Shown here one piece after another: positions 43,808 through 52,361 of a stretch of 64,000 nucleotides of DNA. Source of the stretch: Streptomyces sp. PKU-EA00015. GTDB taxonomy: Bacteria; Actinomycetota; Actinomycetes; Streptomycetales; Streptomycetaceae. Each line of letters begins with the position of its first letter. Within the stretch, counting starts at the first letter, position 1. The translations under genes were made by a program, and so were the position numbers. Where the stretch lies: positions 1 through 64,000 of the forward strand of contig NZ_JABZEE010000035.1 in NCBI RefSeq assembly GCF_013387495.1, given 5' to 3'. Under the pieces are notes generated by a model, which was given only the letters and a program-made list of their open reading frames with translations, had not been told where the DNA came from and did not search any database.

Positions 43808-44772
43808 GCGTGCTGGAGGTCAAGGACCTGTATGTGACGTACGGCAGCGGCACGACGTCCGTGCCCGCCGTACGCGGTGTCGACCTCACGCTCGCGGCCG
43901 GCCGCAAGCTGGGGGTCGCGGGCGAGTCCGGCTGCGGCAAGTCGACGCTCGCGCTCGCCCTGCTGCGGCTGCTGCCCGCGTCCGCGCGCCTCACCGGGGA
44001 GATCCTGCTCGACGGCGAGGACGTGCTGGCCATGAAGTGGGGACGGCTGCGGGTCGTCCGCTGGGCGGGGGCGTCGATCGTCTTCCAGGGCGCGATGCAC
44101 TCGCTCAACGCGGTGCACCGCGTCGGCGACCAGATCGCCGAGCCGATCCTGCTGCACCGCAGGGCCACCCCGGCCGAGGCGAGGACGCGCGTCGGCGAAC
44201 TGCTCCAGCACGTGGGCCTGCCCGTCTCCCGCGCGGACGCGTATCCGCACGAGCTGTCCGGCGGGCAGCGCCAGCGGGTCATGATCGCGATGGCTCTGGC
44301 CTGCGATCCCCGGCTCATCGTGGCCGACGAGCCGACCACCGCGCTCGATGTGATGATCCAGGCGCAGATCCTGCGGCTCATCGAGCAGCTGGTCGCCGAG
44401 AAGGACATCGCCCTGTTGATGATCAGCCACGATCTGGGCGTCCTCGCCGACACCTGCGACGAGCTGGCCGTGATGTACGCGGGACGGATCGTCGAGGAGG
44501 GCCCGGCACGGGAGGTGTACGGCGCGGCCCGGCACCCGTACGGGCAGGCCCTCTCCGCGGCGTTCCCGCGCATCGGCGATCCCGCGTCGCGCCGTGCACC
44601 TCGCGGCCTGCCGGGCGACCCGCCCGACCCGGCGTCGCTGCCGGGCGGCTGTACGTTCCACCCGCGCTGTCCCGTCGCCGTGGACGCCTGCGCGAGCGAG
44701 GACCAGGTGCTGGTCGCGGCCGGTGAGGAGCGCCGGGCGGCCTGTCTGCACGTGGGGGCGAAGCAGCTGTGA
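43804..44772 (+). CDS. ABC transporter ATP-binding protein, DppD/OppD type
   Basis: A 322-aa ATPase with Walker A GESGCGKST, signature LSGGQRQRV and Walker B LIVADEPT. The C-terminal oligopeptide/dipeptide extension includes GGCTFHPRCPVAVDAC, whose cysteines may bind a cluster, as in the family. The TTG at 43804 overlaps the previous stop (TTGA); a GTG at 43810 is the alternative start. It should heterodimerise with the next gene product to power the permease pair. Confidence 0.93.
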   Translation: MSVLEVKDLYVTYGSGTTSVPAVRGVDLTLAAGRKLGVAGESGCGKSTLALALLRLLPASARLTGEILLDGEDVLAMKWGRLRVVRWAGASIVFQGAMHSLNAVHRVGDQIAEPILLHRRATPAEARTRVGELLQHVGLPVSRADAYPHELSGGQRQRVMIAMALACDPRLIVADEPTTALDVMIQAQILRLIEQLVAEKDIALLMISHDLGVLADTCDELAVMYAGRIVEEGPAREVYGAARHPYGQALSAAFPRIGDPASRRAPRGLPGDPPDPASLPGGCTFHPRCPVAVDACASEDQVLVAAGEERRAACLHVGAKQL

Positions 44773-45770
44773 GCCGTACCGAGGAGCCGAGTATGACCAC
44801 CACTCCCCTGCTGTCCGCGGCCGGACTGCACGTCGCCTTCCCCGGGCGGCGGGGTCGCCCCACCGCGCGGGCGGTCGACGGGGTCGATCTCGACATCGGT
44901 GCGGGCGAGATCGTCGCGCTGGTCGGCGAGTCCGGCTGCGGCAAGACCACCCTCGCCCGCTCGCTGCTCGGTCTGGTCCCGCCGACGTCGGGGCGGGTGA
45001 CGTTCGGGGGGCAGCCGCTTGACTACGCCTCACGCGCGCTGAAGCGGTACCGCAAGCGGGTGCAGCTGGTGCTCCAGGACCCGAGCGGTTCGCTCAACCC
45101 GCGGCACACCGTGTACGACGCGGTCGCCGAGGGCCTGCGCATCCACGGGTACGCGGGCGACGAGCGGGCGGCCGTCGCCGAGGCGCTGTCGCGGGCGGGC
45201 CTGCGCCCGCCGGAGCGGTTCTTCCTGCGATACCCGCACGAACTGTCCGGCGGTCAGCGCCAGCGCGTGGTGATCGCCGGCGCGCTGGCGCTGGAGCCCG
45301 AACTGATCGTCGCCGACGAGCCGGTGGCGTCGCTGGACGCCTCCGTACGCGGCGAGATCCTCGCGCTGCTGCTGCGCCTGCGGGACGAACTGGGCCTGTC
45401 CGCGCTGGTGGTGACGCACGACCTCGGGCTCGCGTGGAACATCGCGGACCGGGTGGCGGTGATGTACCTGGGCCGGATCGTGGAGGCGGGCCCGGTGGAG
45501 GAGGTGCTGACGGCGCCCCGCCACCCGTACACCCAGGCACTGTTGTCGGTGCTCCCCGAGTCGGGCAACGCCCCGGTGGTCCTGACGGGCGAACCCCCGG
45601 ACCCGTCCCGGATCCCCACCGGATGCCGTTTCCACGCCCGCTGCCAGATCCTGTCCTCGGGCGAGGCGGCGCGGGCGGGGGTGGCGGACCTGTGCCGCAC
45701 CCGGGACCTGCCGGTGCTGGGGAGCGCGGGGGCGGGGGTGGCATGCCACTGGGCGGGGGCGTCGGGCTGA
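44769..45770 (+). CDS. ABC transporter ATP-binding protein, DppF/OppF type
   Basis: A 333-aa ATPase with Walker A GESGCGKTT, signature LSGGQRQRV and Walker B LIVADEPV. The C-terminal extension GCRFHARCQILSSG is a degraded form of the Cys-rich tail. The GTG start overlaps the previous stop (GTGA); an ATG at 44793 is possible. It is the last gene of the transporter operon and faces ribF convergently. Confidence 0.93.
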   Translation: MSRTEEPSMTTTPLLSAAGLHVAFPGRRGRPTARAVDGVDLDIGAGEIVALVGESGCGKTTLARSLLGLVPPTSGRVTFGGQPLDYASRALKRYRKRVQLVLQDPSGSLNPRHTVYDAVAEGLRIHGYAGDERAAVAEALSRAGLRPPERFFLRYPHELSGGQRQRVVIAGALALEPELIVADEPVASLDASVRGEILALLLRLRDELGLSALVVTHDLGLAWNIADRVAVMYLGRIVEAGPVEEVLTAPRHPYTQALLSVLPESGNAPVVLTGEPPDPSRIPTGCRFHARCQILSSGEAARAGVADLCRTRDLPVLGSAGAGVACHWAGASG

Positions 45771-45905
45771 GGCCGGGCCCGACGAGACCGGGAACTCCGC
45801 CCCGATGCCCCCGCGCCGGCTGCGCGGCGCCATACGGTTCGGGCGGCCCCTGGCCCTGATGCGTGGCACGCGCGCCGCGCGTACGGAGCGGGTCACGCCC
45901 TGGGG

Positions 45906-45922
45906 CGCGCACCGCGTGCGCG
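45906..45922. terminator. Hairpin between the transporter operon and ribF
   Basis: CGCGCAC (45906-45912) pairs perfectly with GTGCGCG (45916-45922) around a 3-nt loop, in the 195-nt convergent spacer. It could terminate either transcript. Nothing else was seen in the spacer. Confidence 0.4.
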
Positions 45923-45965
45923 GAGCGGTCCTCTCCGAGAGACGGCCACGCCCGAGAGCGTGTGC

Positions 45966-46907
45966 CTACGCCGCCGTCAGTTCGCGGCAGCGCTTCACGT
46001 CGTCCGCCATCGCCACCAGCAGCGCGTCGATCGAGTCGAACTTCTGCTGGCCCCTCACGTACGCCAGGAAGTCCACCGTCACGTGCAGCCCGTACAGGTC
46101 CAGGCCGACGCGGTCGATCGCGTACGCCTCGACCGTGCGCTCCGTGCCGTCGAACTGCGGGTTCGTGCCGACGGAGATCGCCGCCGGCATGCGCTCCCCG
46201 TTCGCCGTCAGCCAGCCCGCGTACACGCCGTCCGCCGGGATCGCGGTGTGGGGAAGGGTCTCCACGTTCGCCGTGGGGAAGCCGAGCTCGCGCCCGCGCT
46301 GCGCGCCGCGGACCACGACGCCCTCGACGCGGTGCGGGCGGCCGAGGATCTCGGCGGCACCCGTCACGTCGCCCTCGGCGACCAGGCGGCGGGTCAGGGT
46401 CGAGGAGAACGGCTCGCCGCCGCCCGCCTCGCCGGACACGAACAGGTCGACGACCTCGACCTCGTAGTCGTACGTGGCGCCGAGCTCGGTGAGGAAGGCG
46501 ACGTTCCCGGCGGCCTTGTGGCCGAAGCGGAAGTTCGGGCCCTCGATGACCGCGCGTGCGTGCAGCTTGTCGACGAGCACCTTCACGATGAAGTCGGCGG
46601 GCGACAGCTTCGAGAACTCGACGGTGAACGGCAGGATGAGCACCGCGTCCACGCCCAGCTCCGCCATCAGCTCCGCGCGGCGGTGGTGAGGCGCCAGCAG
46701 CGGCGGGTGGCTGCCGGGGCGCACGACCTCGCTGGGGTGCGGGTCGAAGGTGACGACCACCGACGGCACGCCCAGCTCGCGCGCCTTCTCCACGGCACGA
46801 CCGATGATCAGCTGGTGTCCGCGGTGCACCCCGTCGTAGGAGCCGATGGTGACGACGCTGCGTCCCCAGTCCTCGGGGATGTCCTCCAAGCCACGCCAGC
46901 GCTGCAC
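45966..46907 (-). CDS. ribF: Bifunctional riboflavin kinase / FAD synthetase
   Basis: RibF phosphorylates riboflavin to FMN and adenylates FMN to FAD. The N-terminal nucleotidyltransferase domain has the HxGH-type motif in SYDGVHRGHQLIIG. The C-terminal kinase domain has GRELGFPTANV. The length, 313 aa, is normal. The GTG at 46905-46907 is the start. The next minus-strand gene upstream (protease/NTPase-like) ends 41 nt before it. No FMN riboswitch is visible in that short spacer. Confidence 0.95.
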   Translation of the reverse strand: MQRWRGLEDIPEDWGRSVVTIGSYDGVHRGHQLIIGRAVEKARELGVPSVVVTFDPHPSEVVRPGSHPPLLAPHHRRAELMAELGVDAVLILPFTVEFSKLSPADFIVKVLVDKLHARAVIEGPNFRFGHKAAGNVAFLTELGATYDYEVEVVDLFVSGEAGGGEPFSSTLTRRLVAEGDVTGAAEILGRPHRVEGVVVRGAQRGRELGFPTANVETLPHTAIPADGVYAGWLTANGERMPAAISVGTNPQFDGTERTVEAYAIDRVGLDLYGLHVTVDFLAYVRGQQKFDSIDALLVAMADDVKRCRELTAA

Positions 46908-46948
46908 TGTGACCGCTCCTCGCCCGAACCCGTGTACGTCATTAACGA

Positions 46949-49900
46949 TTACGCAGGTCTAAGACTGCCATGCCCGGGACCCCCGCTTCGCATCGGCACC
47001 TGGCTGCCGGGCGTCCAGAGCGTCCCCCATGTGTGCGGACCGGCCACGAGGGCCCATTCCTCCGGGTCCTCGGCGAGCCATCGGCTGAGCGCGACGGCGA
47101 AGCGCGGCGCGGTCCCGGCGAGTTCCACGAGGCGGCGGTCGAGGCAGGCCGCGCCGCCGGGGCTGCGGACCAGCAGCAGGCCGGTGCGGTGCACGAGGGC
47201 CCTCGTCGTGGACTCGTCGGCGGCCCCGCAGCCGAGTGCCGCGGCCCGCAGCACGGCGTCGAGCACCTCCAGGTCGCGGGCCTCGTACTGCTCGTAACGC
47301 AGCAGTACGTCGAGGAGCTCGGCGCGCAGCGGGCGGGAGGCGGGGCTGCCGGGCGCGGCGAGTACGGGTGCGAGCGCGCTGCGTACACGCGCGGGCCGGC
47401 CGCGCAGCAGGCGGGTGACGAGGGGGAAGAGGACGGCGCGGTCGACGGGCCGGTGCTCCAGGCGGTGCTCGACGTAGGCCGCGGCGTGCGGCGCTCCGCC
47501 GGGCCGGTGGTCGACGTACTCGCAGACGAGGGCGGCGACCGGCCGGGCCGTGGCGGGAGTGGTCGCCCGGGCGAGCACGTCCAGCAGGGCGCCCGTGTCG
47601 GTGGCCTCGGGCCGCAGGAGCCGGGTCCGGAAGGCGGCGAGCACGGGGGCCGGGTGGGTGGAGAGGGCACCGGTGAAGGCGGCCGGGGGCAGCTGCGGGT
47701 CGCCGTCCGCGAAGCGGGCCAGCGCCCGGTCCAGGTGGTGGCCCCGGCTGACGGGGTCGCGGACGAGCAGGGCCAGTGCCGGGCCGCTCAGCGGTCCGGG
47801 GCGTGCGAGCAGCGCGCCCGCCGCGCGGCGCAGCAGTTCGCGGTCGGCCTCGGCGGTGATCGTGGCATCGGCGGCACGGGCGTGCCTGGCGGCCGCGGCC
47901 CGCCGGGCCGGGCGCGGATCGCGGGCCCACCGGTGGACGGCACGGCAGTAGGCGGCGGGCTCGTCGTGCGCGAGGACGGCGAGGAGCTCGGCGGCTCGCG
48001 GGTGGGCCGTGTCGACGAGGGCGTCGGCGAGGCCGTCGGGGTCCTGGCCGCGACGGGCGTACAGGAGGGCCTGCGCTGCCGCGGAGACGGTGGGCCGCAC
48101 GACCGCGGCCGGCCCCGCGGCGAGCGGTGTGTCGTCGGTGAACCACCGGCACACCAATGGCTGTACGGCCCGGGGATCGGCGGCCAGTCGCTCCGCGGCC
48201 AGGTCGAGGAAGCGCGGCGCGGCCGCGCCTGCGCCCGGTACGCGGTCGGCGGGGACGAGGCGGCGCAGCAGGTCGAGGCGGGACGCCTCACCGAGCGGCA
48301 GCCGCGCCCAGAACGCGGGCCCGAAGTCCTTCCGGTCGGCGGGCACGGCGACGACGCGCCGGGCGAGCAGCCGCAGCACGCCGACGTACGGCTCGGCGTC
48401 CGGCACGCGGTGCAGCACCTCGGTGAGCAGGCGCACCGCCCACCAGCGGGCGTCCCGGTCCTCCTGCGACGCGTCGGTGCGGTCCAACGCGCCGACGAGG
48501 GCGGTCAGTTCGGTGACGAGCCGGCCGTGGCCGCGCTGCCGGGCGAGGAGCAGCAGGGCCTGCACGAGGGGGCCGCTGCGGTGGCGCGGCACGGCCGGCG
48601 CCGCGTCGGCTGGCAGGGCGCGGCCGTGCACGAGCGTGCGGAGCGCGGTGCCGAGGTCCAGATGGGCGCCCTGGATCCAGTCGGCGAACTCCTCGTGGGC
48701 GAAACGGTAGCCCCCGCCGGCCGGGACGAGCAGCCCCTCGGTGAGCACGGCCGGTGCCCAGCCGGACGCCCAGGGGAAGAGCTCCTCGAAGGACCGGCGG
48801 TCCAGTTCGCCCTGCCCGGGGCCCACGCAGCGCCGTGCCGCCTCGTGCACGCGGCCGGCCACCCGGGCGGCGAGCCGCCGCACGGCGGTGCCGCGCGGGG
48901 GCGGTGCCGTCGCCGCGGCGACCCGGACCGCGATGCGCAGGCACAGCAGGTCCAGCCAGGCGGCGAAGACGTCCTCGCGTCCCGGGCTGCCCGCAGCCCC
49001 GTCGGGCAGGGCCCTGCGCACCTCGGCGAGCAGGCGCAGTGCGAGCGGATGGCCTGCGTCGCGATCGGCGAGGGCGTGCTCGGGCAGGCCGTACCGCTCC
49101 CGCATCAGGCGCGCCTGTTCCGGTCCGAGGTCCCCGATCCGTACGACGGGGCGCGCCGTGCGGGCGTGGGCGGCGGACGGCCGGTACAGCTCCGCGGCCT
49201 GTTCCCAGTGCTCGGGGCCGCAGCCGACGACCAGGTGCACGGAGTGGTCGGCCAGCCAGGCGGCGGTGGCCGGGGCCCAGTGCGCGAGCCGGTGCGCCAG
49301 GGCGGGGGGCATCTCCTCGGGGCCGTCGAGGACGACCAGGAGGGGGCGGCCGGCCGCGCGGGACAGGTGCGCCACACGTCGCGGGGTGACGCCCGCGAGG
49401 TCGTCGGTCCCCTCGGCGGCGGCCCGGATGCGTGCCGCGCGGCGCAGCGCGCGGGCCATCGCGTCGGCGAGGGACGTGTCGTCGGGGTGCAGGTCCGCGC
49501 CGCGCAGCCACAGGGTGGGAGCGGGGTGGGGGCCGTCCGCGCGCCGTGCGGCGAGCGCCGACAGTTCCGTGGTGCGTCCCGTGCCGGGTGCGCCGACGAG
49601 CCCCAGCACCCCGGGCGCGGACCGGGTGAAGGCAGCCAACTGGGCGGCCGCTTCGGGCCGTTCGACCGGACCGGGCCAGGCGCCGGGGCCTGCGGTGGGC
49701 CCGCAGGAGACGGCGGCGAGTTCGAGGACGGCTGCGAGGTTGAGGTCGTCGCCGTAGGCGGGCACGGTGGCGGCGTTGCGCCTCAGCAGCGCGGCGAGCG
49801 GACCGTCCGGGGGGCCGGGGCGCAGGGGCCGGACGACCGCCGCCGCGCGCTGTCCGGGCGGCGGGGGCGCGCCGAGGACGCCGAGGACGGCGCCGGTGGC

Positions 49901-50344
49901 CGCGTCGAGCACGGGTCCTCCGACGGCCGACCGGCCGCGGCGGAGCGCGTCGCTGCCGTCCGTCCCCATGGCCAGCTCCACGGCTCCGGGGTCCGGGACT
50001 CCGTGGGCCCTGCCGAGAACCCTGGCCTCGCGCCAGCCGCCGGCGAGGAGTCGTACGTACGTCCCGCGCGCGACGTGGTCCCGTGCGCCGATGGGCAGCG
50101 GGGGCACGGCAAGTCCGCGGGTGCGGATCAGGGCGACACCGAGGCCCGGGAGGCGGGTGACGGCGTCCGCCTGTGCGGTGCTCTCGCGGCCGCCGGGTGC
50201 CCTGACGAGCAGGGCGTCGTGTCCGTCGACGGCCTCCTGACCGGTGACGACGGTGCCCGAGTCGTCGGCGACGAAACCGGTGCCCAGCGGCCGCCCGGCC
50301 CGATCGCAGATCCGTACCAACGTTGCCGTACTGCCGCGTTCCAT
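46949..50344 (-). CDS. Large protein with inactive trypsin-like domain, AAA/STAND-type NTPase domain and helical repeats
   Basis: An 1131-aa protein. Residues about 1-160 follow a trypsin/HtrA-like fold (GTGF...GGPVLDAATGAVLGVL), but the TAAH site reads TGQE (His replaced by Glu36) and the GxSGGP site reads SAVGGP (Ser replaced by Val141). Residues about 235-560 form a NTPase domain with Walker A GAPGTGRTT (252-260, Lys replaced by Arg258) and Walker B LLVVLDGPEE (D341). The C-terminal half is Ala/Leu/Arg-rich helical repeats. The start is the ATG at 50342-50344. Trypsin-STAND fusions are known as sensor proteins in actinobacteria; here both catalytic centres look impaired. It has its own promoter region upstream. 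Confidence 0.75.
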   Translation of the reverse strand: MERGSTATLVRICDRAGRPLGTGFVADDSGTVVTGQEAVDGHDALLVRAPGGRESTAQADAVTRLPGLGVALIRTRGLAVPPLPIGARDHVARGTYVRLLAGGWREARVLGRAHGVPDPGAVELAMGTDGSDALRRGRSAVGGPVLDAATGAVLGVLGAPPPPGQRAAAVVRPLRPGPPDGPLAALLRRNAATVPAYGDDLNLAAVLELAAVSCGPTAGPGAWPGPVERPEAAAQLAAFTRSAPGVLGLVGAPGTGRTTELSALAARRADGPHPAPTLWLRGADLHPDDTSLADAMARALRRAARIRAAAEGTDDLAGVTPRRVAHLSRAAGRPLLVVLDGPEEMPPALAHRLAHWAPATAAWLADHSVHLVVGCGPEHWEQAAELYRPSAAHARTARPVVRIGDLGPEQARLMRERYGLPEHALADRDAGHPLALRLLAEVRRALPDGAAGSPGREDVFAAWLDLLCLRIAVRVAAATAPPPRGTAVRRLAARVAGRVHEAARRCVGPGQGELDRRSFEELFPWASGWAPAVLTEGLLVPAGGGYRFAHEEFADWIQGAHLDLGTALRTLVHGRALPADAAPAVPRHRSGPLVQALLLLARQRGHGRLVTELTALVGALDRTDASQEDRDARWWAVRLLTEVLHRVPDAEPYVGVLRLLARRVVAVPADRKDFGPAFWARLPLGEASRLDLLRRLVPADRVPGAGAAAPRFLDLAAERLAADPRAVQPLVCRWFTDDTPLAAGPAAVVRPTVSAAAQALLYARRGQDPDGLADALVDTAHPRAAELLAVLAHDEPAAYCRAVHRWARDPRPARRAAAARHARAADATITAEADRELLRRAAGALLARPGPLSGPALALLVRDPVSRGHHLDRALARFADGDPQLPPAAFTGALSTHPAPVLAAFRTRLLRPEATDTGALLDVLARATTPATARPVAALVCEYVDHRPGGAPHAAAYVEHRLEHRPVDRAVLFPLVTRLLRGRPARVRSALAPVLAAPGSPASRPLRAELLDVLLRYEQYEARDLEVLDAVLRAAALGCGAADESTTRALVHRTGLLLVRSPGGAACLDRRLVELAGTAPRFAVALSRWLAEDPEEWALVAGPHTWGTLWTPGSQVPMRSGGPGHGSLRPA

Positions 50345-50496
50345 GCGGTCGACGCTAGATCGCCGATGATCAGCGCAGGAGTCCGCGTCACGAAAGCGCC
50401 CCCGAGTGCGCCGCCAGATACTCCGAGCGCCTGCCCGATGAGGTGAATCCGGGCGTTACAGCGGACAGCCTGTGGGTGGGGGAAGCGAGGGGGGGT

Positions 50497-50529
50497 CGTG
50501 GCACGGGCGGAGTCACCGCCCGTGCCACG
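50497..50529 (-). terminator. Terminator of the truB-end transcript
   Basis: A perfect 14-bp stem (CGTGGCACGGGCGG at 50497-50510 with its complement at 50516-50529) with a 5-nt loop, 21 nt past the truB stop on the minus strand. Confidence 0.9.
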
Positions 50530-50550
50530 AGGCGTCCCGGGTCCTCGGGG

Positions 50551-51450
50551 TCAGGCGAAGACGGCGAGGCTCTTGGCCTTGCCCTTCTGCTCCTCGACCA
50601 GCGCCAGGAAGCGCCCGCCGGGGCCGAAGACCGCGACCGGCGACCGGTCGTGGGCCGGCATGTCCAGCCGCACCCCGTTGGCCAGCAGCTTCGCCCGCCG
50701 CTCGTCCACGTCCCAGCGGGGGAAGGCGGCCGCGGCGGCTTCGGCGATCGGCATCACCGTCAGCTCCTGCTGGAGCTGGTCGAGCGTCTTCGCCGCGTCG
50801 ATCCCGTAGGGGCCGACCCGGGTCCGGCGCAGCGCGGTGAGGTGACCGCCGACCCCGAGCGAGGCGCCGAGGTCGCGGGCGAGCGCCCGGATGTAGGTGC
50901 CGGAGGAGCAGACCACGGAGACGACGAGGTCGACGACGGTCAGGCCGTCCTCGGTGGTCGCCTCCCGCACGTCGTACACCTGGAACGAGGAGACGGTCAC
51001 CGGCCGGGCCGGGATGTCGAACTCCTCGCCGCCGCGCACGCGCGCGTACGACCGCTTGCCGTCGATCTTGATGGCGCTGACCTTGGACGGTACCTGCATG
51101 ATGTCGCCGGTCAGTTCGGCGACGCCCGCGTCGATCGCCTCACGGGTGATCCCGGAGGCGTCGGCGGTGGACGTGATCTCGCCCTCCGCGTCGTCCGTGA
51201 CGGTGTTCTGCCCGAGCCGGATGGTGCCGAGGTACTCCTTCTCCGTCAGCGCGAGGTGGCCGAGGAGCTTGGTGGCCTTCTCGACGCCGAGAACGAGCAC
51301 CCCGGTGGCCATGGGGTCGAGCGTCCCCGCGTGTCCGACGCGCCGGGTTCTCGCGATCCCGCGCATCTTGGCGACGACGTCGTGCGAAGTGAAGCCCGAC
51401 GGCTTGTCGACGATGACAAGTCCGTCGGGCGTCCGGATGTGCTCTGTCAT
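50551..51450 (-). CDS. truB: tRNA pseudouridine-55 synthase
   Basis: TruB isomerises U55 in the T-loop of tRNAs. The catalytic Asp45 lies in GHAGTLDPMATG (39-50). Other conserved segments (DKPSGFTSHD, GTYIRALARDLG) are present, and 299 aa is normal for actinobacteria. Its ATG overlaps the rbfA stop by 4 nt (ATGA), so it is coupled to rbfA. It is the last gene of the minus-strand nusA-infB-rbfA-truB translation/ribosome-maturation series. Confidence 0.96.
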   Translation of the reverse strand: MTEHIRTPDGLVIVDKPSGFTSHDVVAKMRGIARTRRVGHAGTLDPMATGVLVLGVEKATKLLGHLALTEKEYLGTIRLGQNTVTDDAEGEITSTADASGITREAIDAGVAELTGDIMQVPSKVSAIKIDGKRSYARVRGGEEFDIPARPVTVSSFQVYDVREATTEDGLTVVDLVVSVVCSSGTYIRALARDLGASLGVGGHLTALRRTRVGPYGIDAAKTLDQLQQELTVMPIAEAAAAAFPRWDVDERRAKLLANGVRLDMPAHDRSPVAVFGPGGRFLALVEEQKGKAKSLAVFA

Positions 51451-51884
51451 TCCGAGGCTTCGTCCTCGGGCTTGCGGTACGGGTCGGCCTCGCCGGCGTA
51501 CATGGCACCCGAGGACGCCTCGCGCACCTTGGCGTCCGAGGCCCGCGCCTTGTCGAGGAGGTCCTCGATCGTCTTCGCGTTCTCCGGGAGGGCGTCGGCC
51601 ACGAACGTCAGGGTCGGCGTGAACTTCGTCCCCGCCGCCGCGCCGACCGCCGAGCGCAGGATGCCCTTGGCACTCTGCAGTCCGGCCGCCGCGCTGGCCC
51701 TGTCCTCGTCGTCGCCGTAGACCGTGTAGAAGACCGTGGCCTCCCGAAGGTCACCGGTGACGCGGGTGTCCGTGATGGTCACGTTCGATCCCAGCCGGGG
51801 GTCCTTGATGCCGCGCTGCAGCTTCTCGGCGACCACCTCCCGGATGAGGTCTGCCAGTTTCTTCGCCCGCGCGTTGTCGGCCAC
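51447..51884 (-). CDS. rbfA: 30S ribosome-binding factor A
   Basis: RbfA assists late maturation of the 30S subunit. The 145-aa protein has the family pattern NARAKKLADLIREVVAEKLQ, followed by DPRLGSNVTITDTRVTGDLREATVFYTVYGD and a divergent acidic C-terminus. The GTG at 51882-51884 is the start. It is coupled to truB downstream and 35 nt after the DUF503 gene. Confidence 0.94.
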   Translation of the reverse strand: MADNARAKKLADLIREVVAEKLQRGIKDPRLGSNVTITDTRVTGDLREATVFYTVYGDDEDRASAAAGLQSAKGILRSAVGAAAGTKFTPTLTFVADALPENAKTIEDLLDKARASDAKVREASSGAMYAGEADPYRKPEDEASE

Positions 51885-51919
51885 TGGTCCTTCTCCCTTT
51901 CCTGCTGTGCCTTGCTCAT

Positions 51920-52213
51920 TCAGTCTTCGTCGCTGTGGAGTCTGCGTCTAACCGACAGCAGCTCCACCTCGGGCCGGGCGGCGACGAGGCGCTCGCACCG
52001 GTCCAGTACGTCTGCGAGATGTCCCGTGTCGCCGGACACCACCGCGAGGCCGATCTCGGCCCGCCGGTGGAGGTCCTGGCCGCCCACCTCGGCCACGCTC
52101 ACCGGGTACTTCCGCTGGAGTTCGGCGACGATCGGGCGGACCACGGAGCGCTTCTCCTTCAGCGACCGTACGTCGCCGAGAAGCAGATCGAAGGACAGCG
52201 TCCCCACATACAT
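51920..52213 (-). CDS. DUF503 family protein (YlxP-like)
   Basis: A 97-aa protein whose start MYVGTLSFDLLLGDVRSLKEKRSVVRP is characteristic of the DUF503/YlxP family, commonly found between infB and rbfA. YlxP-type proteins have been linked to ribosome assembly, but the biochemical role is not settled. The ATG at 52211-52213 is selected; in-frame sequence further upstream lies across the infB terminator. Confidence 0.9.
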   Translation of the reverse strand: MYVGTLSFDLLLGDVRSLKEKRSVVRPIVAELQRKYPVSVAEVGGQDLHRRAEIGLAVVSGDTGHLADVLDRCERLVAARPEVELLSVRRRLHSDED

Positions 52214-52296
52214 GTGTGTGACCGGATGTCCCGCCGGTTCGGGTTCATGACGCCTGCCAGCGCTTGGCAGGGACCTCCAAACCGTACACGCAACGG

Positions 52297-52338
52297 CCGG
52301 GGCCGATCGACGGAGTTTGTTCCGCCGACCGGCCCCGG
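52297..52338 (-). terminator. Terminator after infB
   Basis: CCGGGGCCG (52297-52305) pairs with CGGCCCCGG (52330-52338), with additional inner pairing around a loop containing AGTTTGTT. It lies 24 nt past the infB stop and separates it from the DUF503-rbfA-truB genes. Confidence 0.75.
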
Positions 52339-52361
52339 AAAGGCTGCGCAGCCGAGCTGTG

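Noticed and set aside
46908..46948. FMN riboswitch upstream of ribF
   Set aside because: Only 41 nt separate ribF from the upstream gene end, which is too short for the conserved multi-helix aptamer, and none of its boxes is visible.
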